Below are positions 1 to 10,349 of a stretch of DNA of 64,000 nt, one piece after another. This DNA comes from Megalonaias nervosa. Its lineage: Eukaryota > Mollusca > Bivalvia > Unionida > Unionidae. The notes under the pieces were generated by a model, which worked only from the letters and a program-made list of their open reading frames with translations, was not told the origin of the DNA and did not search any database. Both the position numbers and the translations under genes were made by a program. Location of the stretch: positions 1 through 64,000 of the forward strand of contig JAECUM010016699.1 in NCBI GenBank assembly GCA_016617855.1, in the 5' to 3' direction. How positions within the stretch are numbered: position 1 is the stretch's first letter; the number at the start of each line of letters is the position of its first letter.

Positions 1-64
1 TATATATATAATATTTCATTTGTTTAATATAACATTTTGACTAATAAGTAAGAGAGACTGTCAT

Positions 65-274
65 AGTAGTATTGATAGTTGATGCATCCTATCTCAGAGA
101 CCCACCCTGCCCGACAAAACATATTTTTGTCAGAAAATGTGTTAGAAAAAGCCTGATCATGTAAAAGTCATTATTTTGAGGTAAAAAGGACTGCTGACAA
201 AAATGTTAACATACAACGTTTTGGGGGGCAGGGGGGATCTCTGAGAGAGGATCATCAACTATCAATACTACTAC
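65..274. mobile_element. Foldback/MITE-like element
   Basis: The two ends are inverted repeats of about 45 bp: TAGTAGTATTGATAGTTGAT at 65 reads again in reverse complement near 274, and the similarity continues inward through TCAGAGA and the G-rich or C-rich block. The interior is short and non-coding. This is the layout of a non-autonomous DNA transposon. The superfamily is not clear and I see no certain target-site duplication. Confidence 0.6.
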
Positions 275-342
275 TTGTACATATCTTATACTTTCATGTC
301 ATTAACGGCAGTAGCATCGATAATAACAGCAGTAGAAACATC

Positions 343-378
<36 letters not shown>

Positions 379-708
379 GAAATAATAAGTGGGGCTATTC
401 TGTAATATTGTCACATGTTGTGACATTTCTTGTTATTTATATTTTATGGAAAATGTAGTCAGATATTTGATAGAGACATTGTTAGAGGTTGTATTTAATT
501 TTCAAAAAATTGTTAGTAACATCATCTCAGCGGAAATGCTCGTTATTCAAGTTGTAAAACAATGAAGTCACAACTATACGAGGATACACGAAAACAAGTA
601 AATGAACAGATAAACAGGTAGTCGGACAGGCTGACAGATTTAGAGTGATTACGAAACAAAATGAATTGAAACTTTAATAACGGATCGTGCATATTTCTTT
701 ATACTACT
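275..708. other. Non-coding block, left part of duplicated AA15 upstream region
   Basis: An (ATA)n microsatellite lies at about 343-376. From about 380 to 660 the sequence aligns with 58,770-59,010, including the shared CTTGTTATTTAT and ATAAACAGG words. It is therefore the far part of the block duplicated with the AA15 first exon. No gene is visible. Confidence 0.45.
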
Positions 709-840
709 ACTACTACATACTACTACTACTACATACATACATACATACATACATACATACATACATACATACATACATACATACATGCATACATACATAC
801 ATACATACATACATACATACATACATACATACATACATAC
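709..840. repeat. (CATA)n / (TAC)n microsatellite
   Basis: A nearly pure tetranucleotide run, preceded by TACTACTAC. It creates artificial repetitive ORFs on both strands and abuts the tRNA-like head of a SINE. Confidence 0.95.
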
Positions 841-842
841 AA

Positions 843-1130
843 GACCGCTCCGGTGGTCTAAGTGGTTATAGCGTCCGCCAAAGGATGCGGGAGGTTGAGG
901 CTTAGAACCCCGGACGAGTCTTACCAAAGACATAAAAATGGTACTAGCAGCTGCCTCGCTTGGCGCTCAGTATTAAGAGATCAGTGTCAGGACTGGTTGG
1001 CCTGGTGTCAGCATAATGTAACTGGGTGGGACATGATGCTACATGTCTGCGGCATGATGTTCCAGTACTAGACATCACCATGAACTGCCACACTGCAGAC
1101 ATCGTAGCTAAGTTATAAATCTAAATCACT
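843..1130 (+). mobile_element. tRNA-derived SINE, copy 1 (most complete)
   Basis: The 5' head at 843-920 resembles a tRNA gene: a box-A-like TGGTCTAAGTGG, then a degenerate box B around GGTTGAGGCTTAGAACCCC. The body, with GTCAGGACTGGTTGGCCTGG and the ACATGATGCTACATG/CATGATGTTCCAGT segment, recurs at 3.8, 35.4 and 51.2 kb. The element ends in a short (CATA)n tail. Promoter boxes are known features of tRNA-SINEs; activity of this copy is unknown. Confidence 0.8.
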
Positions 1131-1969
1131 CATACATACATACATGCCATGCCATGCCTCTTAGCTGACCACCTATCTCGTGGAATAAGTATGTCAGTGT
1201 ATTGTATATCTACGTTCATGTCTGTTTTACGTCCATGCGCCACGAATTGAATTAGGTTTTAGATTAAACAGGACTTCAGTGATTCCCAACAGTGCTTGAG
1301 AAAAGGAATGAAGACCTTCTGTATCTACTTAATGCATTTAGAACTTGACAAATCTATTTTGTATTAAGAATGGGGAAATATTTCTCCAGTCGATTTTGAA
1401 AATACACATTTCACAAACAGTCTGCTGGTAGGAATTGTAAACTGCAGGTAAGGTTTTATATTCTTAAATAATGTTGCTTTTATTCAATAATATTGGTATT
1501 ATATTAGCAGGTATTTCATAAATAATGCATTTAATTCAATATAATAATAATGACACTGGTAATCGTTCATGAGAATGTATGCTAGTATATTAAGGCAGTG
1601 GTTTTTGATCTTCAAATGAGGGCATTAAACGTTTCAGAAAGCTTATATCCAAGTTTTAGATCACTTTCGACATGTTATACGTTTATTGTAGAAGGTTCTT
1701 TTCTTTCAATAATGCATCAGAATTAAAAAAATTGAATTTGCTCCTGTTTCTTTATTGATTTGGATTTGAAGTCATAATACATGATTTTCTCGTACCTATA
1801 ACAGTAAATATATTAGACATCGAGTATGCTATTGTCACAATTACATGTTCACAGATTTACATGGCAAAGTAGCAATCTTTGTGATAAAGATTCCCATGGC
1901 AAAGTAGCAACTTTTGCGATAAAGTTTTGATACGGTGTTCACCAAATGTGGCTCAACTCCGATTCCTGT
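1131..1969. other. No gene seen
   Basis: AT-rich sequence with a near-duplicate 26-bp motif ending in GGCAAAGTAGCAA at about 1,862 and 1,897. Nothing codes. It belongs to the material separating the two halves of the left AA15 duplicated block. Confidence 0.5.
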
Positions 1970-2217
1970 CAGGGCCGGCCTTAGGCCAATTGGATCGCAC
2001 TAACACTCGCGCATTAATACTTTTTTGTAAAAAATATATCAATAGAGACAAAGTAATTTTAAAGCAATGGAAGAAAATGTTAAATTCAATATCATATTAA
2101 ACTTGTTTAAAAGTGCTCACATGGTGCTCACAGGGGGTACCCGCGTAAATCAAGGGCCCCGCCAAAATGATCCAAATCGGGCCCCGCGTTTGCCAAGACC
2201 ATCCCTGATTCCTGTTA
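1970..2217. mobile_element. hAT-type MITE with perfect 8-bp target duplication
   Basis: The left end CAGGGCCGGCCTTAGG matches, in inverted orientation, the right end that reads CAGGGATGGTCTTGGC on the other strand. Both flanks are ATTCCTGT (1,962-1,969 and 2,218-2,225). An 8-bp duplication and CAGGG termini are diagnostic of hAT transposons. The 248-bp interior has no transposase. Confidence 0.85.
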
Positions 2218-2319
2218 TGACAAGACACAACAGAAGAGCATATACATCGCTTGATGAAATGTTTATCTGTAGAATTTATTGATCAATGATAATTGAAACA
2301 TTATGCATTGTATTTTAAA

Positions 2320-2360
2320 CATACATACATACATACATACATACATACATACATACATAC
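2320..2360. repeat. (CATA)n microsatellite
   Basis: About ten tandem tetranucleotides. Confidence 0.95.
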
Positions 2361-2369
2361 TTATAGTTG

Positions 2370-3380
2370 GTTTATTGCAAAACCTAATGTCAAGTTACTT
2401 TTCAACAAGCAAAGAGCCACGAATGGAAATTTTTTGCAATAAAGAAAACAATATAACTAACCTGTAAACGTTCAATACCATTTTTCGGGAGTAGTTGGGG
2501 AGTTAAGTTGACATACGTAAATGACCATATATCAGAATGACCGAAATGCAGACTTTACAGCACAAATATTATACTTTCACTGGTTTTCTTGCGGTGCTGC
2601 AAGCGTGTATTTATTGATAAGCAGTAGTAGTGTTTGTAGTAGCAATAGTAGCAGTAGTGACTGCAGAAGTAGAAGTAGTAGCAGTAACAATATATCCGTA
2701 TGAGTAACTGTAGTAGTAGGAGCGCATGTGATATTGGCTGTGGTATTAGTAGGACCGGCTAAAGGCTTTAAGGGGCCCGGAGCATTTAAGATGGGGAGGG
2801 GAAGCTTATTGATGTATAAATAAACCCTGAAGGCAGTCCTTAAACTGTCCTTAATGTGTGTATCATTATTATAAATATATTAGGCTAAATATTCGACGGT
2901 TTAGACCTGTATATGGTTTATTTAAACACATGTAATTTAATCGGAGGGCCCGGGGCACGTGTTCACTCCCTCCCCCTCCCCCGTTAGTCATACCTTAAGT
3001 GGTAGTAATACAAACAGTAATAGTAGTAGTGTGAATTTACAATTTTGTAAAAGACATTGAATTACCTGGAATCCACCACAATAGAGTTCCGTGTAATTAT
3101 AATTAATCGGTGAATCAAAGCCATATTTCCATAAGACCGACCGCATTGGAGGTTCTATTAATGCCCCGTGTCCAGATGCGTCCTGTATACTAATCAGATG
3201 TAAGATCGCCAGTGGTACCAATATTGAAGAGACCATGGTAGACAAAATTTGTGAACGAATCCAAGATCCAGTGATACCAATCGCCTTGTTCATGAAATCA
3301 ATCCAACGGTAGATACTGAAATGTCAGTTGAATTAAAGAATTTCTTGCAACCGCAGTTATGCACAAAGCATTAGTAAAAC
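2370..3380 (-). repeat. Segmental duplication, left copy
   Basis: Aligns with about 59,050-59,900. The anchors are AATGACCATAT...AATGACCGAAATGCA, an imperfect GTAGTAGT tract, the whole AA15 first exon and its 5' flank (ATCCAACGGTAGATACT). With 275-660 it is one duplicated block that has received about 1.7 kb of insertions, including the SINE and the hAT MITE. GC-rich words such as GGGGCCCGG at 2,780 and 2,945 may come from another hAT-like fragment. Confidence 0.6.
3066..3236 (-). CDS. AA15 lytic polysaccharide monooxygenase, intact first coding exon
   Basis: The 57 codons hold a hydrophobic signal peptide (MVSSILVPLAILHLISI), a short linker, then a mature N-terminus HGALIEPPMRSVLWKYGF and ELYCGG. 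In AA15 LPMOs the first residue of the mature protein is the copper-binding histidine, so HGALIEPP is the catalytic N-terminus and the signal peptide must be cut just before it. I chose the methionine that gives a standard signal peptide; an in-frame upstream ATG is probably leader. The exon ends CAG|GTAATT, a good donor in phase 0. The following exons would lie beyond position 1. AA15 enzymes oxidatively cleave chitin or cellulose outside the cell. Confidence 0.85.
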
Positions 3381-3804
3381 AGTTAATTTAGTCTACTGAA
3401 TATACAATCTTGATGACTGCCTATTTTTGCAAATACTTTATTTTGATAGATGTTGTGTTTTTCTTGTTCAATATAGGCTATCTATACACCTAAGTACGCT
3501 TATTTGTTCGTCTTCAATCTCGCAAATTCATAACGAAAAAACCCATGATGAATTGGTATCTCCATTAGATGTCACATCAAGACAACACTCATGCAAAAAA
3601 CATCTCAACCCTGTCAAAAACTTGAACTATCAGGTGCCCAGAAGCAACATTACGCATTGAGAACTGGCTGATAAAAAATACATTGTTATACATCAAAATT
3701 ATCGATGCGTATAAGGAAGATGTGTCATCTAACGGTTTACACCAATACTTCCTTCAATATAGTTAACATTGCTTCTCGTGTAGATAACATGTGCTCATAA
3801 ATAT

Positions 3805-3948
3805 ACATACAGGATAACGGGACTGGGTGGGATATAATGGGACATATGTCTGGCATGATGCCCCAGTGCTAGTCATCACTATAAACTGCCACGCTGCAGA
3901 CATCGTAGCGATATGATTGAGAAATTGTTAAAAGCTATGTTAAAAATC

Positions 3949-3984
<36 letters not shown>
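3805..3984 (+). mobile_element. SINE, copy 2 (5' truncated)
   Basis: It shares the body segment ACTGGGTGGGA...CATGATGCCCCAGT and GCAGACATCGTAGC with copy 1, and ends in a (CA)n tail at about 3,950-3,984. The tRNA-like head is missing. Confidence 0.75.
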
Positions 3985-3986
<2 letters not shown>

Positions 3987-6900
3987 CCTTTAACATTACA
4001 CATGTTTCAATTGATCGTCATGTGTAGAGGCAAAAATGAGATGCAAGATTAATCACGAGGTGTGTGGGTTTTATTTTAACCATTACCTCTTCTCTTCATG
4101 GAAGCATTAAATTGATAATACTTGTTTACAAATTCGAACGGTTATTTTCTACTTTTACACATTGTCTTCTACACCATGTTTGCTAGCGTCTTACGTTTTA
4201 GTTTTTCTCCGATTTGTAATATTATTAGCTTACAAATATGTTGATTGCATGGACAATTTATAACATATTTAGCCTCGACGACATGTCAGTGATTACTAGG
4301 TGTTTACCACGGATCACGATTTTGTTCATACAACCCAGGTTATCTGTGATTCTCAGCACCATCGATATTTTTGGGGTTGGGGTTGTTGTTGTTGTTGTTG
4401 TTTCTTTCTTTGTTATTTACTTGTTGGTTAAGGTTAGCTTAATTATGTCTCACGTTTTATATATGTGTTGTTGTGTTCAATTAATATTATTTTAATATAC
4501 TTATCTAAATACAACTCACCTTATAATACTAGTTATAGAGAGAAAAGACTACAAATTTCAGTATCATGTTTCCAGTTCACAATAAAATGGCATATTAAAA
4601 GCTACGTCTTCCGTAGGCCATCACTACGTCATGATAGAACATAAATTGGATAAAGATTATCGTCGATTAACAGAGAAGCCTAACATTAAGTAAATAATTA
4701 AATTTAAATTAACATTTTATCCGCGAAGTTTGACATCAAGCATATAATCAAATTTAAATTGACCTTTTGCGAATTGCTTACCTATTGAATTTATTTTATT
4801 TACTGGACTTGAAAAGTAAATGATAATATTAAGTTTATTCTGAAGACGTATACGTTTTTTATTGAAAGAAAGAACTTACCTTAGCTAGCCTGTAGTAATA
4901 AGTTACTAGGAAAAATCGAATTGCATCGCAATTTAACTGAAGGGTTTTTTTTATTTGGTTGTTTTAAATATTGCTACACCTGTGTGTATCAGATCTATGA
5001 TCCCTCAAAATAAGTTCCAACCCCACCGTTGTTACCGATTTCAGTTCCTGCCGAGATTTACTTTAGGCATACATTCTTCCTACTGCCGCTACTGCAGTCC
5101 TCCATTCCCGTTCATTTTCTCTTAATGATCATGTTGGAGACTTCATCATCGTCAGTTTGAATCATTTCCTATCCTGTATTTTGGAGATCGTTCACCCCTC
5201 TTCTTTTGTTTTACTTTGATGCTGATGTTTAGATATTCTCCGCATAGTCTTTGAATCAGTGCTTCTTTTATTTTCTCTAGGAAGTGCTTTTTGAGAACTT
5301 CTTGCAGCCTCCATTTGAAATACTCTTTCCACTTTTGTCATGTGAGGTTCTTTTTAAAGTCAGCATTTGAAACTGCTCCACTTCTTCATTTTTTTTAAGT
5401 GCATGTTAAAGTCACTGATATGATCCATTTGGGTTGCTATGTTCCTTTTTTCAAGTTCTTATTAGAGTCACACGCATTCTCCACTTGAATCAATTGCCTG
5501 TAGATTCTCTTGAAGTTCTTTTTAAAGTCACCGTTTGAATCACTTATATTTATTTATTTTTCTTGAAAGATTTTCTTTATTGTATTTAGTTTGATGTTCA
5601 TTTTAGTTATCAGCATCCTCCATCTAAAGCACTCCTTTAATTTTTCTGTGAAGTTTTGTTTAAATGTCTCTGGAATCTACATTAAATAAGCCTATACTTT
5701 CTTTTGAAGATAATTTCTGGTTATTATCTGGCAGTTTGGGACTTTTATTTCTTCTTTGGCTTAAATCAAAACAATTTCTGAATTTTTTTAATAAAAAAAA
5801 CCCTTAAAATAAACTTATCATTGTAAGCTTGTCACTTTACAATATCTGTTTTAAGAAATGAAATTTCGATTGATTTCCATACATCTATGGATAAAGAGAT
5901 ATAGTTCAACAACATTAGAAAGTTCATATCACGTCTCAAGATATAACAATACACTTTTAAGCAAACGTTGAGATCGTAAACGACCGCATTATGCTCAGCA
6001 TATTGCCGTAGATAATGGGTAACTTTTATATTGTAATCAACATGCAAAATAACAGTTATCAAACAAGTTATGTGCTCATGTTTAATCAGCGACTACACTG
6101 AATGGAACATAAATCTAGACCCTATCCTAGTTTAACTTTACAAAGTAGTCTCCCTTGTTTATGGGTACACATTGGCGTACGAAGTGTAAATAACGTCCGG
6201 AGCGACGATGATCTCCCAAAGGAGTTTTGGCACTCCAAAACCTCTGGGGCCCAGGGTAACAGTTCCGTATGCACCCCCTCCCCCGTTAGTACACTACTCG
6301 GTACACACCATAACGCTACAAGGTCCTTTCTCATTCTCTTGACTCAAGTAATAATAGGCACGAGATCGTATCAGCCTTATCCTATCTTAAAGCATGCTGG
6401 TATCTAATTTAAACATAATTGCTGATGTTCAGATGATTTCTAAATAACTTTACAAACATATACATGGATAAAATAAATTTAGTAGTGAAACTAAGACATG
6501 AAACTTTAAATGTAGTCTTATATCGTTTGATGATTAAGATATTTTGCTAAAAGATGAATGCAGCCCTGAAAGAATGTTGATAAATGAATTACCGTTTGGA
6601 ACAACAACAAAATTCGGCTCTATGCTGTTTTTGTGTTCTGACAATGGCTGGTTTAGACTTATGTAATGCGACACCTAACTTGTTCTTTACAACATTACAC
6701 GCACCTGTTTGATTTACATAAGTTTTCGTTTAGTTGTCTTACGTAGCTCAGCCCATGCCTCGATCCGGCACAAAGAACATCAATGCTGATTATCCAGTAG
6801 AATTTGTGTTGTGTTCACGTTCCAATAAATACAAATTTATTAAATGAAGCAGTGACGTATATTTGATACTTTCTGTAATAAAATATTATGTTTCTAAGTT

Positions 6901-7837
6901 TCCTTGACACAATTAATTTGCAAATTGAGATGGTAGGCATTTTTAAGACATCAGTATGACCATTTCCTCAACCAACACAATTTAACTGTAATATACTTCT
7001 GAATGACTACAGTAAATGTGTCCTTTATACTAGAGCTGGGTACCGCGAACAATTTTGTACCGAGGTATTTCTGAACGAACCAATACATACCACGGTATAC
7101 CGTAATTATATCAGGGACCAACAATTCAGTGTTCTGGAGCAGGGTCCTCACACATTTTGTTTAATTATTCAATAGTTGGAAATATAATTTGCTCTCATGT
7201 ATAGCAAAATAATATTTTAATATCCATGGTATTATTTGGAAAAATATTAATTATCTTGAGATAAAAGTAAACAAAATATTTCAGCTTAAAAGAAAACAAC
7301 GGATCCATCCCCTATCCTGATAATTAAGTGACCAACACCTTATAATAGATAAATGTGCTATATGTATTTTAACTGTTGTATACGTTGAAGTCTAAAAGTG
7401 GGATAATTAAGCTTACACTAAGATGATACTGTTAAAAAAAGATATCGTGCTGACATTCGAGAGACTTTTGATAAAAATCGAAAGTGTGCCAGCAATTTAC
7501 TTGATACACTATTGGGATAATAGGGAAGAATCAGTAAACATAAAACACTTACTCATCAAACAAGAAAATATTTAGGGGACTTGAGAAACATACGTGAAGT
7601 TCAGACGGCAAACAAGTGCTCTCCTAAAAATTTTAGGATAATCGCACACTAAGAAAAAAATACATATACTTAACACCTTCACTGACACTAGTAAATAACT
7701 ATGACATGATATTGTTTGCTTTTTTTTTTTAAATTCGATTTTTTTTCCCCAGAAAGTTGGATTTGGCTCGAATATGTTTCATAACATTCGAACCAGACAT
7801 GTGTCAAACAGGTGATTAGAGGACCATTAATATATGG
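3985..7837. other. Long stretch without a recognisable gene
   Basis: Contents seen: a (GTT)n run at 4,379-4,402; a pyrimidine-rich stretch at about 5,200-5,680 with decayed repeats of words like GTTCTTTTTAAAGTCA; a short GC-rich patch at 6,190-6,300 (GGGGCCC, CACCCCCTCCCCC) resembling transposon debris near 2.9 kb; and TA-rich spacers. Open frames here are short and lack family features, so I call none of them genes. Confidence 0.5.
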
Positions 7838-8303
7838 ACAAAACTACATATGAGTAGCATGTCAGGGCGAAATAGAGACAAGGGGACTACCATGCAAAAA
7901 AGTGACTATTGAAAATAGGGACAAGGGGACTGCCATGCAAAAATGTGACTATTGAAAATAGGGACAAGGAAATTTATAGGGACAAAAAATGTATTGGGAC
8001 AAGGTTAATTTAACATTGTGGGACTGTATAGGGAAAATGGGAATTTAATATGGTGGGGCTGTGTATGGACAATGGGAATTTAACATGGCATGGTGGGTAG
8101 TATATGGACAAGGGGAATTTAACATGGTGACGTCATGGGGCTTTATAGGGACAAAAGGGGTTTGATAGGGACAAACAAAACATAGACATACACATACATA
8201 CAAAAACACACAAATACACCAACAACATAAAGACAAAAAACAAAAAATGGGCAACGAATAGAGATCTTTCTGAGGCAATGGAGCGACCCTGAAAAGGGCC
8301 GTT
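7838..8303 (-). repeat. Polinton left terminal inverted repeat
   Basis: Its reverse complement aligns with 27,278-27,664 from the histone-type stem-loop outward: TCCATTGC, AAGATCTCTA, a TGTATTTGTGTG stretch, GTTTTGTTTGTCCCTATC, then repeated TGTTAAATTCCC/TTGTCCCTATA units. This copy is longer because one GCATGG-TCCCCTTGTCCCTATTTTCAATAG unit is present twice. Confidence 0.8.
8285..8300 (-). terminator. Histone-type mRNA 3' stem-loop, left
   Basis: Minus strand GGCCCTTTTCAGGGTC folds into the canonical 6-bp stem with a TTTC loop, with one G-T wobble. It is preceded by CTCAAC and followed after 14 nt by GAAAGA, the position expected for the histone downstream element bound by U7 snRNA. In animals this signal makes non-polyadenylated, S-phase-regulated mRNA ends. 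Whether it is used here is inference. Confidence 0.75.
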
Positions 8304-8452
8304 GAGTTCTTCTTTCATTTCCATAATTTCTTTCACCAATTTCTCAGCTTCTCTATTATTCCTTTCTTATTCTTTTCATCCTCTTGGATAGAGTCAGTAT
8401 GGCCCATGGCTCTAAATTTCCTGTACTTTGATCAAGTTGTTATTTAGTCTCT

Positions 8453-8902
8453 TCAATTCTTCTTGTTTCTTCCTATTTTCCTTATGTTTACTTTCCTTGG
8501 CCCAGGTGGACTTAGTTTTCTGACTTCTTCTTCGATAACTTTTCTCACCAATCTCTCAACACTGCTTAAAGCATGGATCCCACATCTTAAACTGCTTAGG
8601 AAATACCAATCGACGTGGGTCTCTATCGTCTTTAAAAGATACCTTGTCTCTTCCATCCAATGTACTCCCTCCACCAATTTTCCCATCCTACGATGTGGAA
8701 AACTAAATACCCCTTTCATCTTCATCTCTTCCTCTAGCCATACTTCTTTCACAAGTTCTTTTGCTCTCTTTTTTGCCAATACTTCCTTTATCACATTGTG
8801 TAATGTAGATAGGTTGCTCCATTGGTTCTCTACAGTCAGTAACACATAATCCACCTCCACCATCCAATCCCAAGCATCTCTCAAATCATCTACGCAGCTC
8901 AT
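8453..8902 (-). CDS. Terminal Polinton ORF, unknown coiled-coil-like protein
   Basis: An open frame of 149 codons starting MSCVDDLRDAWDWM, rich in charged residues and aromatics, with a basic C-terminus (RKIGRNKKN). I recognise no family. It is read outward toward the left terminal repeat. Past its stop, another frame continues with coiled-coil-like KKQEELKRLNNN and EKLVKEIMEMKEEL up to the stem-loop, so the original protein was probably longer and is now frameshifted. A TATA/CAGTC promoter lies about 30-60 bp upstream. A related but much more decayed module lies at 13.06-13.59 kb. Confidence 0.5.
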   Translation of the reverse strand: MSCVDDLRDAWDWMVEVDYVLLTVENQWSNLSTLHNVIKEVLAKKRAKELVKEVWLEEEMKMKGVFSFPHRRMGKLVEGVHWMEETRYLLKTIETHVDWYFLSSLRCGIHALSSVERLVRKVIEEEVRKLSPPGPRKVNIRKIGRNKKN

Positions 8903-8930
8903 GTGTTCTGTTGTTGACGAGGTGTAGCCA

Positions 8931-8970
8931 AGACTGTTCGTTCATTCGTTCGGTCGTTGGATTATAGTCG
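8931..8970 (-). promoter_or_regulatory. Core promoter of the left terminal ORF
   Basis: Minus strand CGACTATAAT (8,970-8,961) is followed about 25-30 nt later by CAGTCTTGGCTAC, an arthropod/mollusc-style TATA plus TCAGTY-like initiator. The same spaced pair occurs at 13,626-13,656 and, weaker, at 22,180-22,209. Confidence 0.5.
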
Positions 8971-9091
8971 CTTTCGCCCCAAGGCATTTGAGACTTGTTC
9001 AATCACACTAGGTGGGTTATTTAATTGGTCGATCGGTTAGGTATGGAGCCGCTACCTCTCGCTTTTATGTATCTCATAACTTTTAATTGCA

Positions 9092-9211
9092 ATGTCCAGG
9101 CGAGGCAAGGGAGGTAGGAAACGATGGGAAAGGACCCTCCCCCCCCCCTCCACAGCACGCACCCCACACTTCCTAAGTATTTGGCCTAATAACGTCCTTT
9201 TGCAATTTTGA
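9092..9211 (+). pseudogene. Histone-like mini-ORF, copy A
   Basis: The ORF begins MSRRGKGGRKRW, close to the MSGRGKGGK start shared by histones H4 and H2A, then diverges through a C-run. It points away from the terminal ORF, as one gene of a divergent pair. Too short for a histone. H4 and H2A cannot be told apart from this fragment. It may be a captured histone 5' end or coincidence. Confidence 0.35.
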
Positions 9212-9360
9212 ATATTGGTCTGTGTTTTTCCATGGTTGTTGGAGACATCGGTCAGTGTAGCAGTGTGTACTTTATTTTAATGGGTCGCCGAAGCATTAGT
9301 GAAGTGTGTTAATTTGGGGTTTGTTCCTATTACTTTATTTCCGCATTGTGCGGAGAGCAT

Positions 9361-9481
9361 GGTGATTTGGGCTTTATCACCTTATATATTCAGGGTTGGT
9401 ACGCCTATCTATATGGAATGATTATATCCAATAAGTGCCGACTTGTGCAGCGGGGCCTGGTGGCTTTGGGTTTTAGCCACC
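9361..9481. other. Pair of conserved hairpins, copy A
   Basis: Hairpin 1 (9,361-9,381) has the stem GGTGAT/ATCACC around TTGGGCTTT. Hairpin 2 (9,459-9,481) has the stem GGTGGCT/AGCCACC around TTGGGTTTT. Both follow a GCGG-rich word. The pair recurs at 14,061-14,208 with at least one compensatory base pair. Function unknown. Confidence 0.5.
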
Positions 9482-9899
9482 TTTATTTGCTAAGTTGGGG
9501 CCAAGTTTCACCGAACAATATCTCCGCGTTTGCCTAATCTGTGTGTTGATTTGTCATTATATAATTTCTTATGTTTTATTTGAAGGTGATTCATATACTA
9601 TGTGTACCTAAGATACAGTGTTCCCATTGCCATTGAACAGATGTCCGCAAACACGGCCGACGCAAGAGGAGCAGGATAACCCTTCCTAGCTGACACGAGA
9701 CTCATTGTATGAACACGGGCATTATCAACCCTAGGCGGTCGATCTCCAACTTGTCTTATACCTGCGATTCTAGCGCTCCCGCCCCTCTCACAAGGCCATC
9801 CAAGATTGCATTAATTTGCCGTGTATTACAGAGCTTGGGATTAGTTTGAGGTGGAATTAATTGGAGTAATAATGAAGTTTGATTGAATGAGTAAAGCTT
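9482..9899. other. Spacer conserved between the two left-end modules
   Basis: Shares CCATTGCCA, CCCTAGGCGG, TCTAGC and CATTTGCC-type anchors with 14,230-14,545. It may be LINE 3' UTR or Polinton spacer. No coding capacity is seen. Confidence 0.4.
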
Positions 9900-10031
9900 G
9901 TTATTGAAACAATATTATATCTTTTTATATTTACCTATTTTTTAAAATAAATTCTGCAGTATTATTATATATCAAGTTCATGTTACTGTTTTTGCATTGC
10001 TGGATGATATCTGGGTAAAGCCATGGGGAAT

Positions 10032-10244
10032 TTAGCAGTTTTGATTTCTTTGAAATGATATTCTCTGCTTTTGGTATTTTGGGCAGCAATTGAAAATATG
10101 TTCTAAGTCTTCTATGGATGGACAGTGTGGACATTTTAAGTCTTTTGTTTTGTTATTTTTAATATACTTGCCAAAGCTAGATGCTAATAAAGTTTTTCCA
10201 GTTTTGATTCGGTTAATTACTTTTTGGTCTTTATTATTAGTCAC
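10032..10244 (-). pseudogene. LINE A C-terminal zinc-finger segment
   Basis: The frame contains TGKTLLASSFGKYIKN and then CPHCPSIEDLEHIFNCC, the Cys/His motif typical of the C-terminus of LINE ORF2 proteins. It continues the RNase H segment across the solo LTR insertion. A stop follows soon after. The matching part of LINE C is at about 14,740-14,835. Confidence 0.65.
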
Positions 10245-10349
10245 ATTTGGTGCTCGAATATTCCTAGTTACTTTATTTTGTAAGTTGAATAATAACCTAC
10301 TTTTATTGCTTAGTTCCCAATTAGTTTGCCATTTATTGTCATTTCTTTT

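Noticed and set aside
843..920. Possible tRNA gene
   Set aside because: Box B is degenerate and the sequence continues into a repeated SINE body, so it is a SINE head and not a functional tRNA.
649..933. Open frames over the CATA array
   Set aside because: They consist of Tyr/Val/Met or His/Thr runs produced by the microsatellite, with no other support.
7838..8303. The terminal repeat as merely a LINE 3' tail
   Set aside because: Considered seriously because LINEs lie beside two modules, but an inverted copy at 27.3 kb next to a Polinton gene set, with PolB between, fits a Polinton better. The LINE-tail view is kept as an alternative in the findings.
8463..8849. Plus-strand 128-codon ORF
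   Set aside because: Antisense shadow of the minus-strand terminal ORF; hydrophobic composition reflects reversed charged codons.
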